Positions 7,278 to 15,187 of a stretch of DNA of 64,000 nt are shown here, piece after piece. Made by a program: the position numbers and the translations under genes. The notes under the pieces are model-generated. The model saw only the letters and a list, made by a program, of their open reading frames with translations, was not told the DNA's origin and searched no databases. Positions within the stretch are counted from its first letter, which is position 1. Every line of letters begins with the position of its first letter. Source of the stretch: an uncultured Alphaproteobacteria bacterium (GTDB lineage Bacteria > Pseudomonadota > Alphaproteobacteria > RF32 > CAG-239); assembly GCA_944390275.1 (NCBI GenBank), contig CALXPL010000005.1, positions 48,839 to 112,838 of the forward strand, in the 5' to 3' direction.

Positions 7278-9914
7278 ATGAGCGCAGTTAAAAATTTAAG
7301 TATCAGATTATCAGCCATTGGCGGTGATAAAGTCCGGCAGGAATTTAAAAACCTCGGAAATGACGGAGATAAGGCTTTTAGGCGTATTACTCAAGTTATT
7401 ACTCCGGCTAATGATAATTTGAAGGCCTTAGATGCAACGGCTCGCTCTTTTAATGAGGTTATTCGGCAAGGTACGGCTTTATTTGGAGGTTATCTTGGAT
7501 TTCAGGGCTTAAAGAATACATTTTCTTCGATTTTCAATGCAAACACAACCTTTGAAAGATTATCAGCCTCATTAAAAACCGTAACCGGTTCTACCAAAGC
7601 GGCTCAAGAAGCTTTTACGTTAATTGAAAAATTTGCGATTAATACGCCATACCAGCTCAATGAAATTGTTGAAGCTTTTATTCGTCTTAAAGCCTTAGGG
7701 CTTGACCCTTCGGAAGAGGCATTAACTTCTTACGGCAACACCGCTTCTGCATTTAGCAAAAATATGATTGATTTTGTGGAAGCCGTTGCCGATGCAACTG
7801 TTGGTGAATTTGAAAGGCTCAAAAGTTTTGGTATTAAAGCCAATACATTAACTGATGAAGTTAAATTCACTTTTGCCGGAGTTACAACAACTGTAAAGAA
7901 AAACGCCGCCGATATTGAAAAATATCTTCGTTCGCTCGGTGATGTAAATTTTGCCGGAGCGATGGACGAACAAATGAAAACCATGAACGGCGTATTGTCC
8001 AATATTGAAGACAGTTTTGAAAAAATCTATCGTCAAATCGGGCAAAGCGGTCTTAATGAAGCTCTAAAATCAACTTTTACTCAATTCAACGAATTAGTGG
8101 AAAGTGGCGGAAGTGCCGCAGATACCATAGGTAAAACCTTAGCAACCGCGGTAAATATCGCCTCGGACGCTTTCTTTTTATTAGCAGAACACGCAGATGT
8201 AGCTCTAACTCTTTTGAGTGTGCGCCTTGGTTCTTCGGCAATTATGGGCGGAATTAATCTGCTTAAAGCCGGAGTTGGTTATCTGCAGGTTAGCTTAGCC
8301 GGTCTGTCTGTATCAGCTAAATCTGCCGTTGCCGGAATTACTATGATGAATAAAGTTTCAAAACTGGCGGCGGCGCAAATGGCTATAACCGCAACAGCCG
8401 CCGGAGTTTTGAAAGGTGCGCTGGCTTTAATCGGTGGTCCGGCTGGTCTGGCTGTTTTAGCTGGAATGGCGATTTATAAACTTGTAGATAGTCATAATGT
8501 CGCCAAAAAAGCCGCTAAAGACCACGCAGAAACCTTAAAGAAGTTGCAAGATGAACTCAAAGCTACCGCTCAAGAAGCGACAAAGTTTTCTGCCGAACAA
8601 ACCAAAGACATGGCTTGGGCTGAATGGGGCTTAAAACTTAAAACCGCCGAGCAAAATATAAAAGACTTGCGAAAAGAGTTAAAAAACACCGGTGGATTAT
8701 CTTTTTTAACTCGTTTTACGCCAAACGCTCTTTTAGAAGATTATGAGGTTTACGCAAAAGATTGGGCTAATGTTTTACGTCAATCTAAAATTGATTTAGA
8801 GCGTTATGAGGAAGAAATTTGGAAATTGGCGGCTGAATATCCTGATTTTCAGCCACAAGCTCAAGAAATCCAAAACAAGCTTCTTTTGCTAAAAGCGGCT
8901 GAACAAGATGCAATAAAAGCCAGAGAAGAACTGAAATATTTAAGAAACCCCGAACTTCGTCCTAAAGTTGAGGTTGAGGAAAAAACAAATGTTCAGGCAA
9001 CTGTTACGCCTAAAACCGATATCAAAGCAGACACCTATAAAAAGACGCTTGAAGATATCAAACAAAAGGTTTTAGAGCTAAAAAGTCCTTATGATCAAGC
9101 TATGGCCAAAGCTAATGAGTGGCGAGAAAATACACTCAATAACCTAAAATCAAATGCCGGAGATTATGAAAAATACAAAGAACAAGTTAATCAAGTTTAT
9201 GACGACATGGTAAAAAAAGCCAATGAAGCGGCCTTAAACTCGTCAAAAACTTTGGAAGACGGGTTTAAGCGTGGTTTTCAAAACGTGCAAAATGAACTTA
9301 GCGATTTTGCAAGTTTGGCAGAAAACGCAGTAAAAAACGCTTTCTCAAATATGGAAAATGCGCTTGCTTCTTTTGTTACGACCGGAAAAGCGAGTTTTTC
9401 AGATTTTGCCAATGCAATTATCAGCGATATGATGCAAATTGCAATCCGTCAGTCAATTACAATGCCTTTATTAACTGGAATTAGCAGTTATCTTGGGTTT
9501 GCAATGGTGCATAGTGGCGGAGTTGTCGGAGCTGATAATTTAGCAAGTAAAGCTGTAAATCCGGCGGTTTTCATTGGTGCGCCCAAATTCCACAGCGGTG
9601 GTTTGGTCGGTGATGAAGTTCCGATTATAGCTAAACGCGGTGAAACAATTTTTACCAAAGGACAAATGCAAGCCCTTGGCGGCGAATTAAACCGCAAAAC
9701 TCCGGTAAATGTTAATGTAAATGTTCATAATAACGCTTCCGGCACAAAGGCTTATGCGACTTCAAGCCAAGATAATGACGGCAACGTATCTATTGATGTC
9801 ATTATCGAGCAAATCGAAAGCACAATCGGCAAAAACATCAGTAAAGGCGAAGGTTTGTCGCCGATTTTAGAACAACGCTATGCACTTAATCCAGCTTATG
9901 GGAGTTACAGATAG
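7278..9914 (+). CDS. Phage tail tape measure protein, lambda family
   Basis: An 878-residue protein that sets tail length and is ejected with DNA. I place the start at ATG 7278 (MSAVKNLSIRLSA), because the in-frame start at 7227 would lie upstream of the terminator hairpin; its ribosome site is weak (GAGA). The N-terminal part carries the tape-measure domain ('NTTFERLSASLKTVTGSTKA', 'FAINTPYQLNEIVEAFIRLK'). Hydrophobic Ala/Gly-rich segments at about 300-420 are probable transmembrane helices, followed by a long coiled-coil region. The C terminus has the lambda gpH-type 'SDFANAIISDMMQIAIRQS' and repeated 'HSGG' motifs ending near 'IAKRGETIFTKGQM'. Confidence 0.9.
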   Translation: MSAVKNLSIRLSAIGGDKVRQEFKNLGNDGDKAFRRITQVITPANDNLKALDATARSFNEVIRQGTALFGGYLGFQGLKNTFSSIFNANTTFERLSASLKTVTGSTKAAQEAFTLIEKFAINTPYQLNEIVEAFIRLKALGLDPSEEALTSYGNTASAFSKNMIDFVEAVADATVGEFERLKSFGIKANTLTDEVKFTFAGVTTTVKKNAADIEKYLRSLGDVNFAGAMDEQMKTMNGVLSNIEDSFEKIYRQIGQSGLNEALKSTFTQFNELVESGGSAADTIGKTLATAVNIASDAFFLLAEHADVALTLLSVRLGSSAIMGGINLLKAGVGYLQVSLAGLSVSAKSAVAGITMMNKVSKLAAAQMAITATAAGVLKGALALIGGPAGLAVLAGMAIYKLVDSHNVAKKAAKDHAETLKKLQDELKATAQEATKFSAEQTKDMAWAEWGLKLKTAEQNIKDLRKELKNTGGLSFLTRFTPNALLEDYEVYAKDWANVLRQSKIDLERYEEEIWKLAAEYPDFQPQAQEIQNKLLLLKAAEQDAIKAREELKYLRNPELRPKVEVEEKTNVQATVTPKTDIKADTYKKTLEDIKQKVLELKSPYDQAMAKANEWRENTLNNLKSNAGDYEKYKEQVNQVYDDMVKKANEAALNSSKTLEDGFKRGFQNVQNELSDFASLAENAVKNAFSNMENALASFVTTGKASFSDFANAIISDMMQIAIRQSITMPLLTGISSYLGFAMVHSGGVVGADNLASKAVNPAVFIGAPKFHSGGLVGDEVPIIAKRGETIFTKGQMQALGGELNRKTPVNVNVNVHNNASGTKAYATSSQDNDGNVSIDVIIEQIESTIGKNISKGEGLSPILEQRYALNPAYGSYR

Positions 9915-10078
9915 ATTGACTTTTTATTTATTAAATAAATTTGAGGAGAAGTATTGATAATGAAGATATAACAAGATGAAAAAAGTAATAATTTTATCAA
10001 AAATTACTAGACTTAAATTAATTTTGTGGTAGAATGAAGCGAAAATTTTTATTATTAACCATTAAAAAATTTACAATT

Positions 10079-10741
10079 ATGAACGAGGATAGATTTTCTC
10101 CAAGCAATGAATTGCTTGACCGTCAAGACATTGATTTACTATGGGCAAACTTTGAAAGCGGGAATAATGTTGATGATTGCATTCGTCAGTATTTTTTTGA
10201 AATCTGTCAGGCCAATGATTTGATAGAAAAGTATTTGGTTTTTTATTCAAACAAACCCGAATATCCGCTACGCTTGCGTTTTTGGAAGGCTATGAGCGCT
10301 CATATTCATGAACTTAATAGACCTTCTCTTGTCGAAAAATTCCAACAGGAATACGCTAATAAAAATAACTATCGTACCCGTGCTATCATGGTCAAATTGT
10401 GTGATAGTCTTAATTTGCGTAGCGAATTGCCAAAAGACTTCTTTTATATCTTAAATCGTAAGGAAGACCAATTTATCAGTGAAATTAAAGTTTTCCTGAG
10501 AATGATAAAAGATAAGAAGAATCACGCAGATGCTTTTAATAATATTGTACCGCAAGAACATCGTGATTTTATGTTTCGATACAATTTTTACAAAGAGCAA
10601 AATGGAGAATACAAACTTACCGAACAAGGAGTTAAAGCTCTTTGTGCCCCTTATACCAATGAAGCCCTTGAAGAATATAATTTAGTGGCATTTATGGAAG
10701 CCCTAAATACACCAGCAAAAGGTACTAAAATGGTAATATAA
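10079..10741 (+). CDS. Unknown protein, third cargo cassette in the tail operon
   Basis: A 220-residue protein of mainly helical character; no family recognised. ATG 10079 (MNEDRFSPSNELL) is preferred because the 15 residues added by the alternative ATG 10034 are a poor Lys/Leu/Phe-rich leader, but neither has a good ribosome site. Visible features are an acidic N terminus, 'CIRQYFFEICQANDLIEKYL', a basic middle ('YANKNNYRTRAIM') and a C-terminal 'GEYKLTEQGVKALCAPY' that resembles a winged-helix wing. It is AT-rich relative to its neighbours, separated by about 160 bases from each, and followed by two terminators. By analogy with the other cassettes it may be a defence or lysogenic-conversion gene; that is inference. 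Confidence 0.6.
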   Translation: MNEDRFSPSNELLDRQDIDLLWANFESGNNVDDCIRQYFFEICQANDLIEKYLVFYSNKPEYPLRLRFWKAMSAHIHELNRPSLVEKFQQEYANKNNYRTRAIMVKLCDSLNLRSELPKDFFYILNRKEDQFISEIKVFLRMIKDKKNHADAFNNIVPQEHRDFMFRYNFYKEQNGEYKLTEQGVKALCAPYTNEALEEYNLVAFMEALNTPAKGTKMVI

Positions 10742-10757
10742 ATCAATCTCTTTTATG

Positions 10758-10783
10758 AAAAGGTGTCTTTTTGACACCTTTTT
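10758..10783 (+). terminator. Rho-independent terminator after the unknown cassette gene
   Basis: AAAAGGTGTC and GACACCTTTT flank a short T loop 16 bases after the stop, followed by further T residues. Confidence 0.85.
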
Positions 10784-10864
10784 GTATTTTAAAAGTTTAA
10801 AAATAAAGTAAAATACATAACCAATAATATCACAACATCAAAATATTTATTACACAGACAAATT

Positions 10865-10891
10865 AAAGAGCCTTTGAAAGGCTCTTTTTTT
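10865..10891 (+). terminator. Second rho-independent terminator, directly before the next tail gene
   Basis: AAAGAGCCTT (10865-10874) pairs with AAGGCTCTTT (10878-10887) around TGA, followed by a T run to 10891. The ribosome site and ATG of the next tail gene start within the following 12 bases. Confidence 0.85.
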
Positions 10892-10902
10892 ATGGAGGAA
10901 AT

Positions 10903-11379
10903 ATGACAATAAATTTTCCCAAAACCTTACCATATCCAACAGTTCAAGGTTATGCGATAAAACCCGGAGAAGCAATCGTTAGAACCGAAATGGAAGCCGG
11001 ACCGGCACGTCAAAGGCGGCGATATACGCAAACTCCGAGCCGAATAACTGTAAAATGGATATTCAATTTAGAGCAATTTGCCGTATTTGAGGCATGGTAC
11101 AAATATTATGCCCAAGAAGGCGGCGAATGGTTTTATATTACGCTTTTGGGCGGAATTGGCTTAATTGAACAGGATGCAAGGTTTACACAACAGTTTGAAG
11201 CGAGTTTACTCAATGGCAGACTATGGGAAATCAGCTCCGAACTCGAAATCCGCGACCGCCCGACATTAAGTGAAGATGAAATGGATGTTTTAACAGAAAT
11301 AGATTTAGTAACTTTGGAACTTTGGACATCCAAACTTCATATTTTGGTTCATTCTTCATTACCTTATAAATTGAATTAA
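10903..11379 (+). CDS. Phage minor tail protein
   Basis: A 158-residue protein with ATGGAGGAAAT immediately upstream. It matches a family of short tail proteins in alphaproteobacterial siphophages, recognisable by 'FPKTLPYPTVQGYAIKPGEA', 'RTEMEAGPARQRRRYTQTPS' and 'FAVFEAWYKYYAQEGGEWF'. The mixed beta pattern and its place after the tape measure suggest a role at the tail tip, comparable in position to lambda M or L, but I cannot name the exact counterpart. The last 25 residues diverge from the typical ending. Confidence 0.6.
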   Translation: MTINFPKTLPYPTVQGYAIKPGEAIVRTEMEAGPARQRRRYTQTPSRITVKWIFNLEQFAVFEAWYKYYAQEGGEWFYITLLGGIGLIEQDARFTQQFEASLLNGRLWEISSELEIRDRPTLSEDEMDVLTEIDLVTLELWTSKLHILVHSSLPYKLN

Positions 11380-11391
11380 AAAGGAAAATAC

Positions 11392-12060
11392 ATGACAAGT
11401 ATGAGAGATAAACTAAGTACAGCGGTTAACTCTGCAGAAGCCGATTCGTCGCTGTTTCATAATATTGTACACGGAAATGATACTACCGTTATTTCTACAG
11501 AAGGCGGACAAGTGCCAAGTGTAGCTAAGGCCATTAAGGATATCCGTGCAACTATTACAAATGAAAGTAACAATATAGTAGAAATAGCTCAAACGGCGGC
11601 GCAAACAGCTTCTGAGAAGGCTATTATCTGCAAAGAATCTGAAAAAATTGTTCTTGAAAATGTAAAATTTTCTCAAAATGCCAAAATTTGGGCGGAAGGA
11701 ACAGATGAAGAAGTTGCCGAGTGCGGTGGTACTCACTCTGCAAGAGGTTGGGTAGAATTAGCAAGAAAAACAACCATAGGCAGTTATCCTACAGAAGTTA
11801 GCGGAACGGCGACAACTAATCAAAAGGTTCTTTCGCTAAATGGTGCTGTATTAGGGGTAAGCGGTCAAATCTTATCGGTGGTTGTTGAGAATACCATTTT
11901 ATTACCGCAAAACTATGATTTATCAGCAGATGGACGGAGTGTAAAGCTTTTATCGCCTCTAACCGCGGGAGAACGATGGAGCATTAAATATTTACAAGAT
12001 ATTCAAACTTTATCGACCTTGGTCGGTGCGATTGTCTATGAAGAAATGACGGAGGTTTAA
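11392..12060 (+). CDS. Tail fibre segment protein 1
   Basis: A 222-residue protein with AAAGGAAAA upstream of ATG 11392. The N-terminal half is a helical, Ala/Ser/Glu-rich region ('AQTAAQTASEKAIICKESEK') of the type found in tail-fibre shafts, and includes 'AKIWAEGTDEEVAECGGTHS' and 'ARGWVELARKTT', a short fibre motif seen in prophage side-tail proteins. The C-terminal half is beta-rich. The gene ends with 'VGAIVYEEMTEV', similar to the ends of the next two fibre genes (YEET, FEEM). It is the first of four consecutive short fibre genes. Confidence 0.6.
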   Translation: MTSMRDKLSTAVNSAEADSSLFHNIVHGNDTTVISTEGGQVPSVAKAIKDIRATITNESNNIVEIAQTAAQTASEKAIICKESEKIVLENVKFSQNAKIWAEGTDEEVAECGGTHSARGWVELARKTTIGSYPTEVSGTATTNQKVLSLNGAVLGVSGQILSVVVENTILLPQNYDLSADGRSVKLLSPLTAGERWSIKYLQDIQTLSTLVGAIVYEEMTEV

Positions 12061-12062
12061 AT

Positions 12063-12281
12063 ATGACAATGGATACAAGCAAAATTCCGGCGACTCGTCT
12101 TTGTATGGATGATACACCTACAAGCGGAAGCGGTAATTTGATTACATCAGGAGCAGTAGCCCAAGCATTAGCCAATGCTTCTAAGCAAGCCGCTGAAAGA
12201 GCAATTGCCGATGCTGATGGTAATGACATCGGTAAAACCTACGCCCGAATTTCGGACGTAATTTTTTATGAAGAAACTTAA
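12063..12281 (+). CDS. Tail fibre segment protein 2 (72 aa module)
   Basis: A 72-residue protein starting two bases after the previous stop (GGAGG at about 12049). It consists of one fibre module: 'LCMDDTPTSGSGNLITSGAV' followed by 'AERAIADADGNDIGKTYARI' and the ending 'VIFYEET'. The same two blocks recur in the two following genes, so this looks like a minimal or truncated copy of the repeating unit. Such short fibre proteins may assemble with the longer ones in register, or may be a remnant of recombination; the sequence alone does not decide. Confidence 0.55.
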   Translation: MTMDTSKIPATRLCMDDTPTSGSGNLITSGAVAQALANASKQAAERAIADADGNDIGKTYARISDVIFYEET

Positions 12282-12294
12282 AAAGGAGAAAACT

Positions 12295-13065
12295 ATGGAA
12301 ATTAAAAATATTAAACTAAAAAATGCTAATGGAGATTATTTGTATCCCTATACAGAAAATATCCCAACGGCAACAACCGAAATTGCCGGTAAAGTTCAAT
12401 TAGATGATACCCCTAAGGCAAATTCAACTAATGCTTTAACGTCTGGCGGAGCAAAAACAGCGCTGGATAGTAAACTTGATATATCAGGAACAGCGGCAAA
12501 AGCAACGGCAGATTCGGCAGGAAATGTAATTTCAGATACTTATGCCACCAAAACAGAACTAAGCGAAATCGAAACATTGGCAAATACAGCCAAAAGTCTT
12601 GCAGAAGGACGTGTCAGAGCTACAGCCTTCGCTTCTTATAGTGAATTGGTTAGTGCTGTAAATTCTGCGGTGAAAAAAGATTATAAAGTAGGAGATGCTT
12701 TCTATTTACAAACACAAAATGTTCCTGATTTATGGGTTTATGCCGTTGCAGATAGTTCTTCGGCTTATACTTACAGCACAGACGAAGCCTTAATTACAAC
12801 TATAGAAACAGATGGTTTTGTCCAAGTTGGATATTTTAAACTCTCCGCTTTAGAATCCGCAAAAGTTGATTTAACAGGATTTGTACCGTCTTCTCGTACA
12901 ATTAACAATAAACCGTTGAACTCAAATATAAGCTTATCTGCAGAAGATGTTGGAGCTTTAGCAGTTAATGCAACAGCGGCAAAAGCAACCGCGGACGCTG
13001 ATGGTAATAATATTGCTCAAACTTATGCCAAATTAGCAGATGTAATTTCATTTGAAGAAATGTAG
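12295..13065 (+). CDS. Tail fibre segment protein 3
   Basis: A 256-residue protein. ATG 12295 is chosen because AAAAAGGAGAA precedes it. It opens with 'NGDYLYPYTENIPTATTEIA' and 'LDDTPKANSTNALTSGGAKT', the beta-strand 'GKVQLDD' module common in phage fibres, then 'KATADSAGNVISDTYATKT', a central region of about 120 residues that is unlike the other copies, and a last 'ATADADGNNIAQTYAKLADV' module ending in 'FEEM'. The beginning is paralogous to fibre segment 4 and the end to fibre segment 2. Likely part of the adsorption apparatus. Confidence 0.65.
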   Translation: MEIKNIKLKNANGDYLYPYTENIPTATTEIAGKVQLDDTPKANSTNALTSGGAKTALDSKLDISGTAAKATADSAGNVISDTYATKTELSEIETLANTAKSLAEGRVRATAFASYSELVSAVNSAVKKDYKVGDAFYLQTQNVPDLWVYAVADSSSAYTYSTDEALITTIETDGFVQVGYFKLSALESAKVDLTGFVPSSRTINNKPLNSNISLSAEDVGALAVNATAAKATADADGNNIAQTYAKLADVISFEEM

Positions 13066-13074
13066 GAAAATAAC

Positions 13075-13632
13075 ATGGTAAACAGAAATGTAAGATTAAA
13101 AAACTTGGACGGAGATTATCTTTATCCATATACGGATAATATTCCGACAGCATCAACCAGCGTGGCCGGTAAGGTAAAACTCGAAACTTCTCCGGTTTCT
13201 GAATCTGGGAATGCTATTACTTCTGGGGCGGTTTATACCGCCCTTACCAATAAACTGGATAAAACAGCGACAGCGGTTAAAGCCACATCAGATGCAAATG
13301 GCAATAATATTGCTTCTACTTATGCACTAAGGCGTGTTGCAGTTACAACACTTGCTGCAAGTGGGACAATATCTTTGGTAGATAATTCCATTAATCGTAT
13401 TGCTCCGACCGGAAATATTACGTTTACTTTGCCAACGGTAAGCGATAACAATGCCTTTCATCAAATTTTAGTTCAGATGAATTTAGCTTCAAAGAAAACC
13501 ATTAATTTGGGAACAAGCAATTACTTTGCCAAAACTGCTCCTGAATTTGAAAGTGGAAGATATAATATTATTTATGAATATAATGGTTCTCATTGGGTAG
13601 TTGGAGCAATCGCAACAGGAGCGGCAGAATGA
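13075..13632 (+). CDS. Tail fibre segment protein 4
   Basis: A 185-residue protein with AGGAAAA upstream. The first 80 residues repeat the module of fibre segment 3 ('LDGDYLYPYTDNIPTASTSV', 'SESGNAITSGAVYTALTNKL', 'ATSDANGNNIASTYALRR'). The remainder is a different beta-rich domain ('APTGNITFTLPTVSDNNAFH', 'YNIIYEYNGSHWVVGAIATG'), resembling a fibre knob that could contact the host surface. Its TGA overlaps the next ATG (ATGA), so the two are translationally coupled. Confidence 0.65.
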   Translation: MVNRNVRLKNLDGDYLYPYTDNIPTASTSVAGKVKLETSPVSESGNAITSGAVYTALTNKLDKTATAVKATSDANGNNIASTYALRRVAVTTLAASGTISLVDNSINRIAPTGNITFTLPTVSDNNAFHQILVQMNLASKKTINLGTSNYFAKTAPEFESGRYNIIYEYNGSHWVVGAIATGAAE

Positions 13633-14324
13633 TTGAAATATTTTCAAAACGCCTATTATTTGCAAATTCTGAGGAAGAAATCATAAAGAAAGGCGAGGTC
13701 GTGTTTGAAAATGCGACGGCCGGAATATATTCAGTTAATATTCCTATTGACGGATTATATGAAGTGATTGCTGTCGGTGGTGGCGGCGGATGTGGACAAA
13801 TGGCTCTTGGTGGAACTCAATATACTATAGCCGTGTCTGCCAGTGGTGGGTCCGGTGCTGTCGTGAGAGGAATCTTTAAGATTAGTGCCGGAACTCTCTC
13901 TGTAATTGTAGGGGCTTTGGGAAAATCTGCAACAATTTCAAGTGCAGGAACATCAGCTTCGACAAATGGCGAAACAACAAGTATCGGTTTACTTTGTTCT
14001 GCTGGTGGTGGTGGAGCAGGAAAAGCTGGATGGGGAAATCCTGTCGTTCAACAAGGTGGTGCGGCTGGAGTTGTCAATTCTTACGATAGTTCGGCTTTAG
14101 TATCATCTATTCTTATAAGTAATGGGAATGCAGGAACATTTAATCGCTGGTACACCGGAAACCGCGATGGTACAATATCAACCAGCATTGTAAATTCACC
14201 ATATCCCCCTTATGGAAGTGGTTCTGCAGGAAGTGCTACAACAAGGTATTCAGGTAGTGCCAGCTTTACAAGTTCCCCCGGAAGTGCCGGTTATGTTAAA
14301 ATTATTTATAACGGAAAAGCCTAA
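13629..14324 (+). CDS. Glycine-rich tail fibre tip protein
   Basis: A 231-residue protein starting at ATG 13629 within the overlapping ATGA. After a short N-terminal strand region ('GEVVFENATAGIYSVNIPID') it contains several Gly-rich runs (such as 'VGGGGGCGQMALGG' and 'SAGGGGAGKAGWG') typical of glycine-rich sandwich domains at fibre tips, which bind host receptors in other phages. The last residues 'FTSSPGSAGYVKIIYNGKA' are the usual ending of this domain. It is the most likely receptor-binding protein in the fibre cluster, by analogy. Confidence 0.65.
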   Translation: MIEIFSKRLLFANSEEEIIKKGEVVFENATAGIYSVNIPIDGLYEVIAVGGGGGCGQMALGGTQYTIAVSASGGSGAVVRGIFKISAGTLSVIVGALGKSATISSAGTSASTNGETTSIGLLCSAGGGGAGKAGWGNPVVQQGGAAGVVNSYDSSALVSSILISNGNAGTFNRWYTGNRDGTISTSIVNSPYPPYGSGSAGSATTRYSGSASFTSSPGSAGYVKIIYNGKA

Positions 14325-14326
14325 AA

Positions 14327-14869
14327 ATGACAGATAATACTTTATCAAAGGCCTTAAAAGAGGCTTATGCTTCAACTCCGAGTAATATTGCAATTTTACA
14401 TACTTTAGAGTTAAGGCATCCGGCTTTCAAAGATGAAAACGGCAATTCAACTGCTATTCGGGTTGTGCGCGATAATGTTAATCATATTTGCAAGCTGGAA
14501 GACAATGCGCCGCTAGATGGGGGTAAAGACGTTGAATTTATCGCTTTAGCCTTTGATTTACAACTTCCGCCGGTAGAAAATATTCCTGTACCGGAAATTA
14601 GCTTATCTTTAGATAATGTTTCAACCGAAATTATGCGTTATTTGGATCAAGCTATTGAAACCCAAGATATGATTGAGATGACGTATCGTCCGTATTTATC
14701 AAGCGATTTTAGCTATCCGCAAATGGACCCGCCAATCACTTTGGTAATAACGGAAATCACCGCCGATATATCAAAAATATCCGCCACTGCCAGAATGATG
14801 GATATTGGCAACAAATCCTTTCCGGCAGAAAACTATACCGTTAAAAAATATCCGGGGTTGAGTAGATAG
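14327..14869 (+). CDS. DUF1833 family phage tail protein
   Basis: A 180-residue protein starting two bases after the fibre tip stop. It shows the DUF1833 pattern: 'ILHTLELRHPAFKDENGNST', 'IRVVRDNVNHICKLEDNAPL', 'EFIALAFDLQLPPVENIPVP' and 'MIEMTYRPYLSSDFSYPQMD'. Family members sit just before the NlpC/P60 and tip-attachment genes in siphophages and are thought to be part of the tail tip (baseplate hub); the role is comparable in position to lambda L. The gene order downstream (NlpC/P60, TipJ) is as expected, apart from a small inserted zinc-ribbon gene. Confidence 0.8.
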   Translation: MTDNTLSKALKEAYASTPSNIAILHTLELRHPAFKDENGNSTAIRVVRDNVNHICKLEDNAPLDGGKDVEFIALAFDLQLPPVENIPVPEISLSLDNVSTEIMRYLDQAIETQDMIEMTYRPYLSSDFSYPQMDPPITLVITEITADISKISATARMMDIGNKSFPAENYTVKKYPGLSR

Positions 14870-14932
14870 AAGTTGTCTTTAAATTTTTTTTCTATGACTC
14901 GATATTTTTTACTTTAAAGTGCTTCTGATTGT

Positions 14933-14966
14933 TTATTACATTAAAAGCGATATCACAATGTAATAA
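14933..14966. promoter_or_regulatory. Perfect 10-bp inverted repeat upstream of the zinc-ribbon gene
   Basis: TTATTACATT (14933-14942) and AATGTAATAA (14957-14966) with a 14-base spacer, ending 23 bases before the ATG. There is no T run after it, so it looks like a protein-binding operator rather than a terminator. The rest of the 14870-14989 gap is AT-rich with no gene. Confidence 0.45.
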
Positions 14967-14989
14967 CACACAAACAGAAAGGAATAAAT

Positions 14990-15187
14990 ATGAAAAAATT
15001 AACGTGTTCTATTTGCGGAGCAATATACCTATATGAGGAAGAACGCCTTATTTATAGAGATAAGGATGAGAAAAATTGTGAATGCTGTGGTAATATATTA
15101 ATATCTTGGAATGGAAGCAAAATTCCTACCCGCTTCAAACTCATTAAAGAAGGTGTCAAAAAATCAAATGATTCATTTTGCGAATAA
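14990..15187 (+). CDS. Small zinc-ribbon protein, fourth cassette in the tail operon
   Basis: A 65-residue protein with AGAAAGGAATAA upstream of the ATG. Two Cys pairs, C-S-I-C near the N terminus (residues 5-8) and C-E-C-C at about 29-32, form a zinc-ribbon. The C terminus is basic. No family recognised. It lies between the DUF1833 and NlpC/P60 tail genes, where no gene is usual, and its last 20 bases overlap the NlpC/P60 start. Small zinc-ribbon proteins often bind nucleic acid or a host protein; a regulatory or conversion role is only a guess. Confidence 0.55.
   Translation: MKKLTCSICGAIYLYEEERLIYRDKDEKNCECCGNILISWNGSKIPTRFKLIKEGVKKSNDSFCE

Noticed and set aside
11392..14324. Invertible fibre segment controlled by the serine recombinase
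   Set aside because: All fibre genes are in one direction and no inverted crossover sites were seen; only direct similarity between modules is present.
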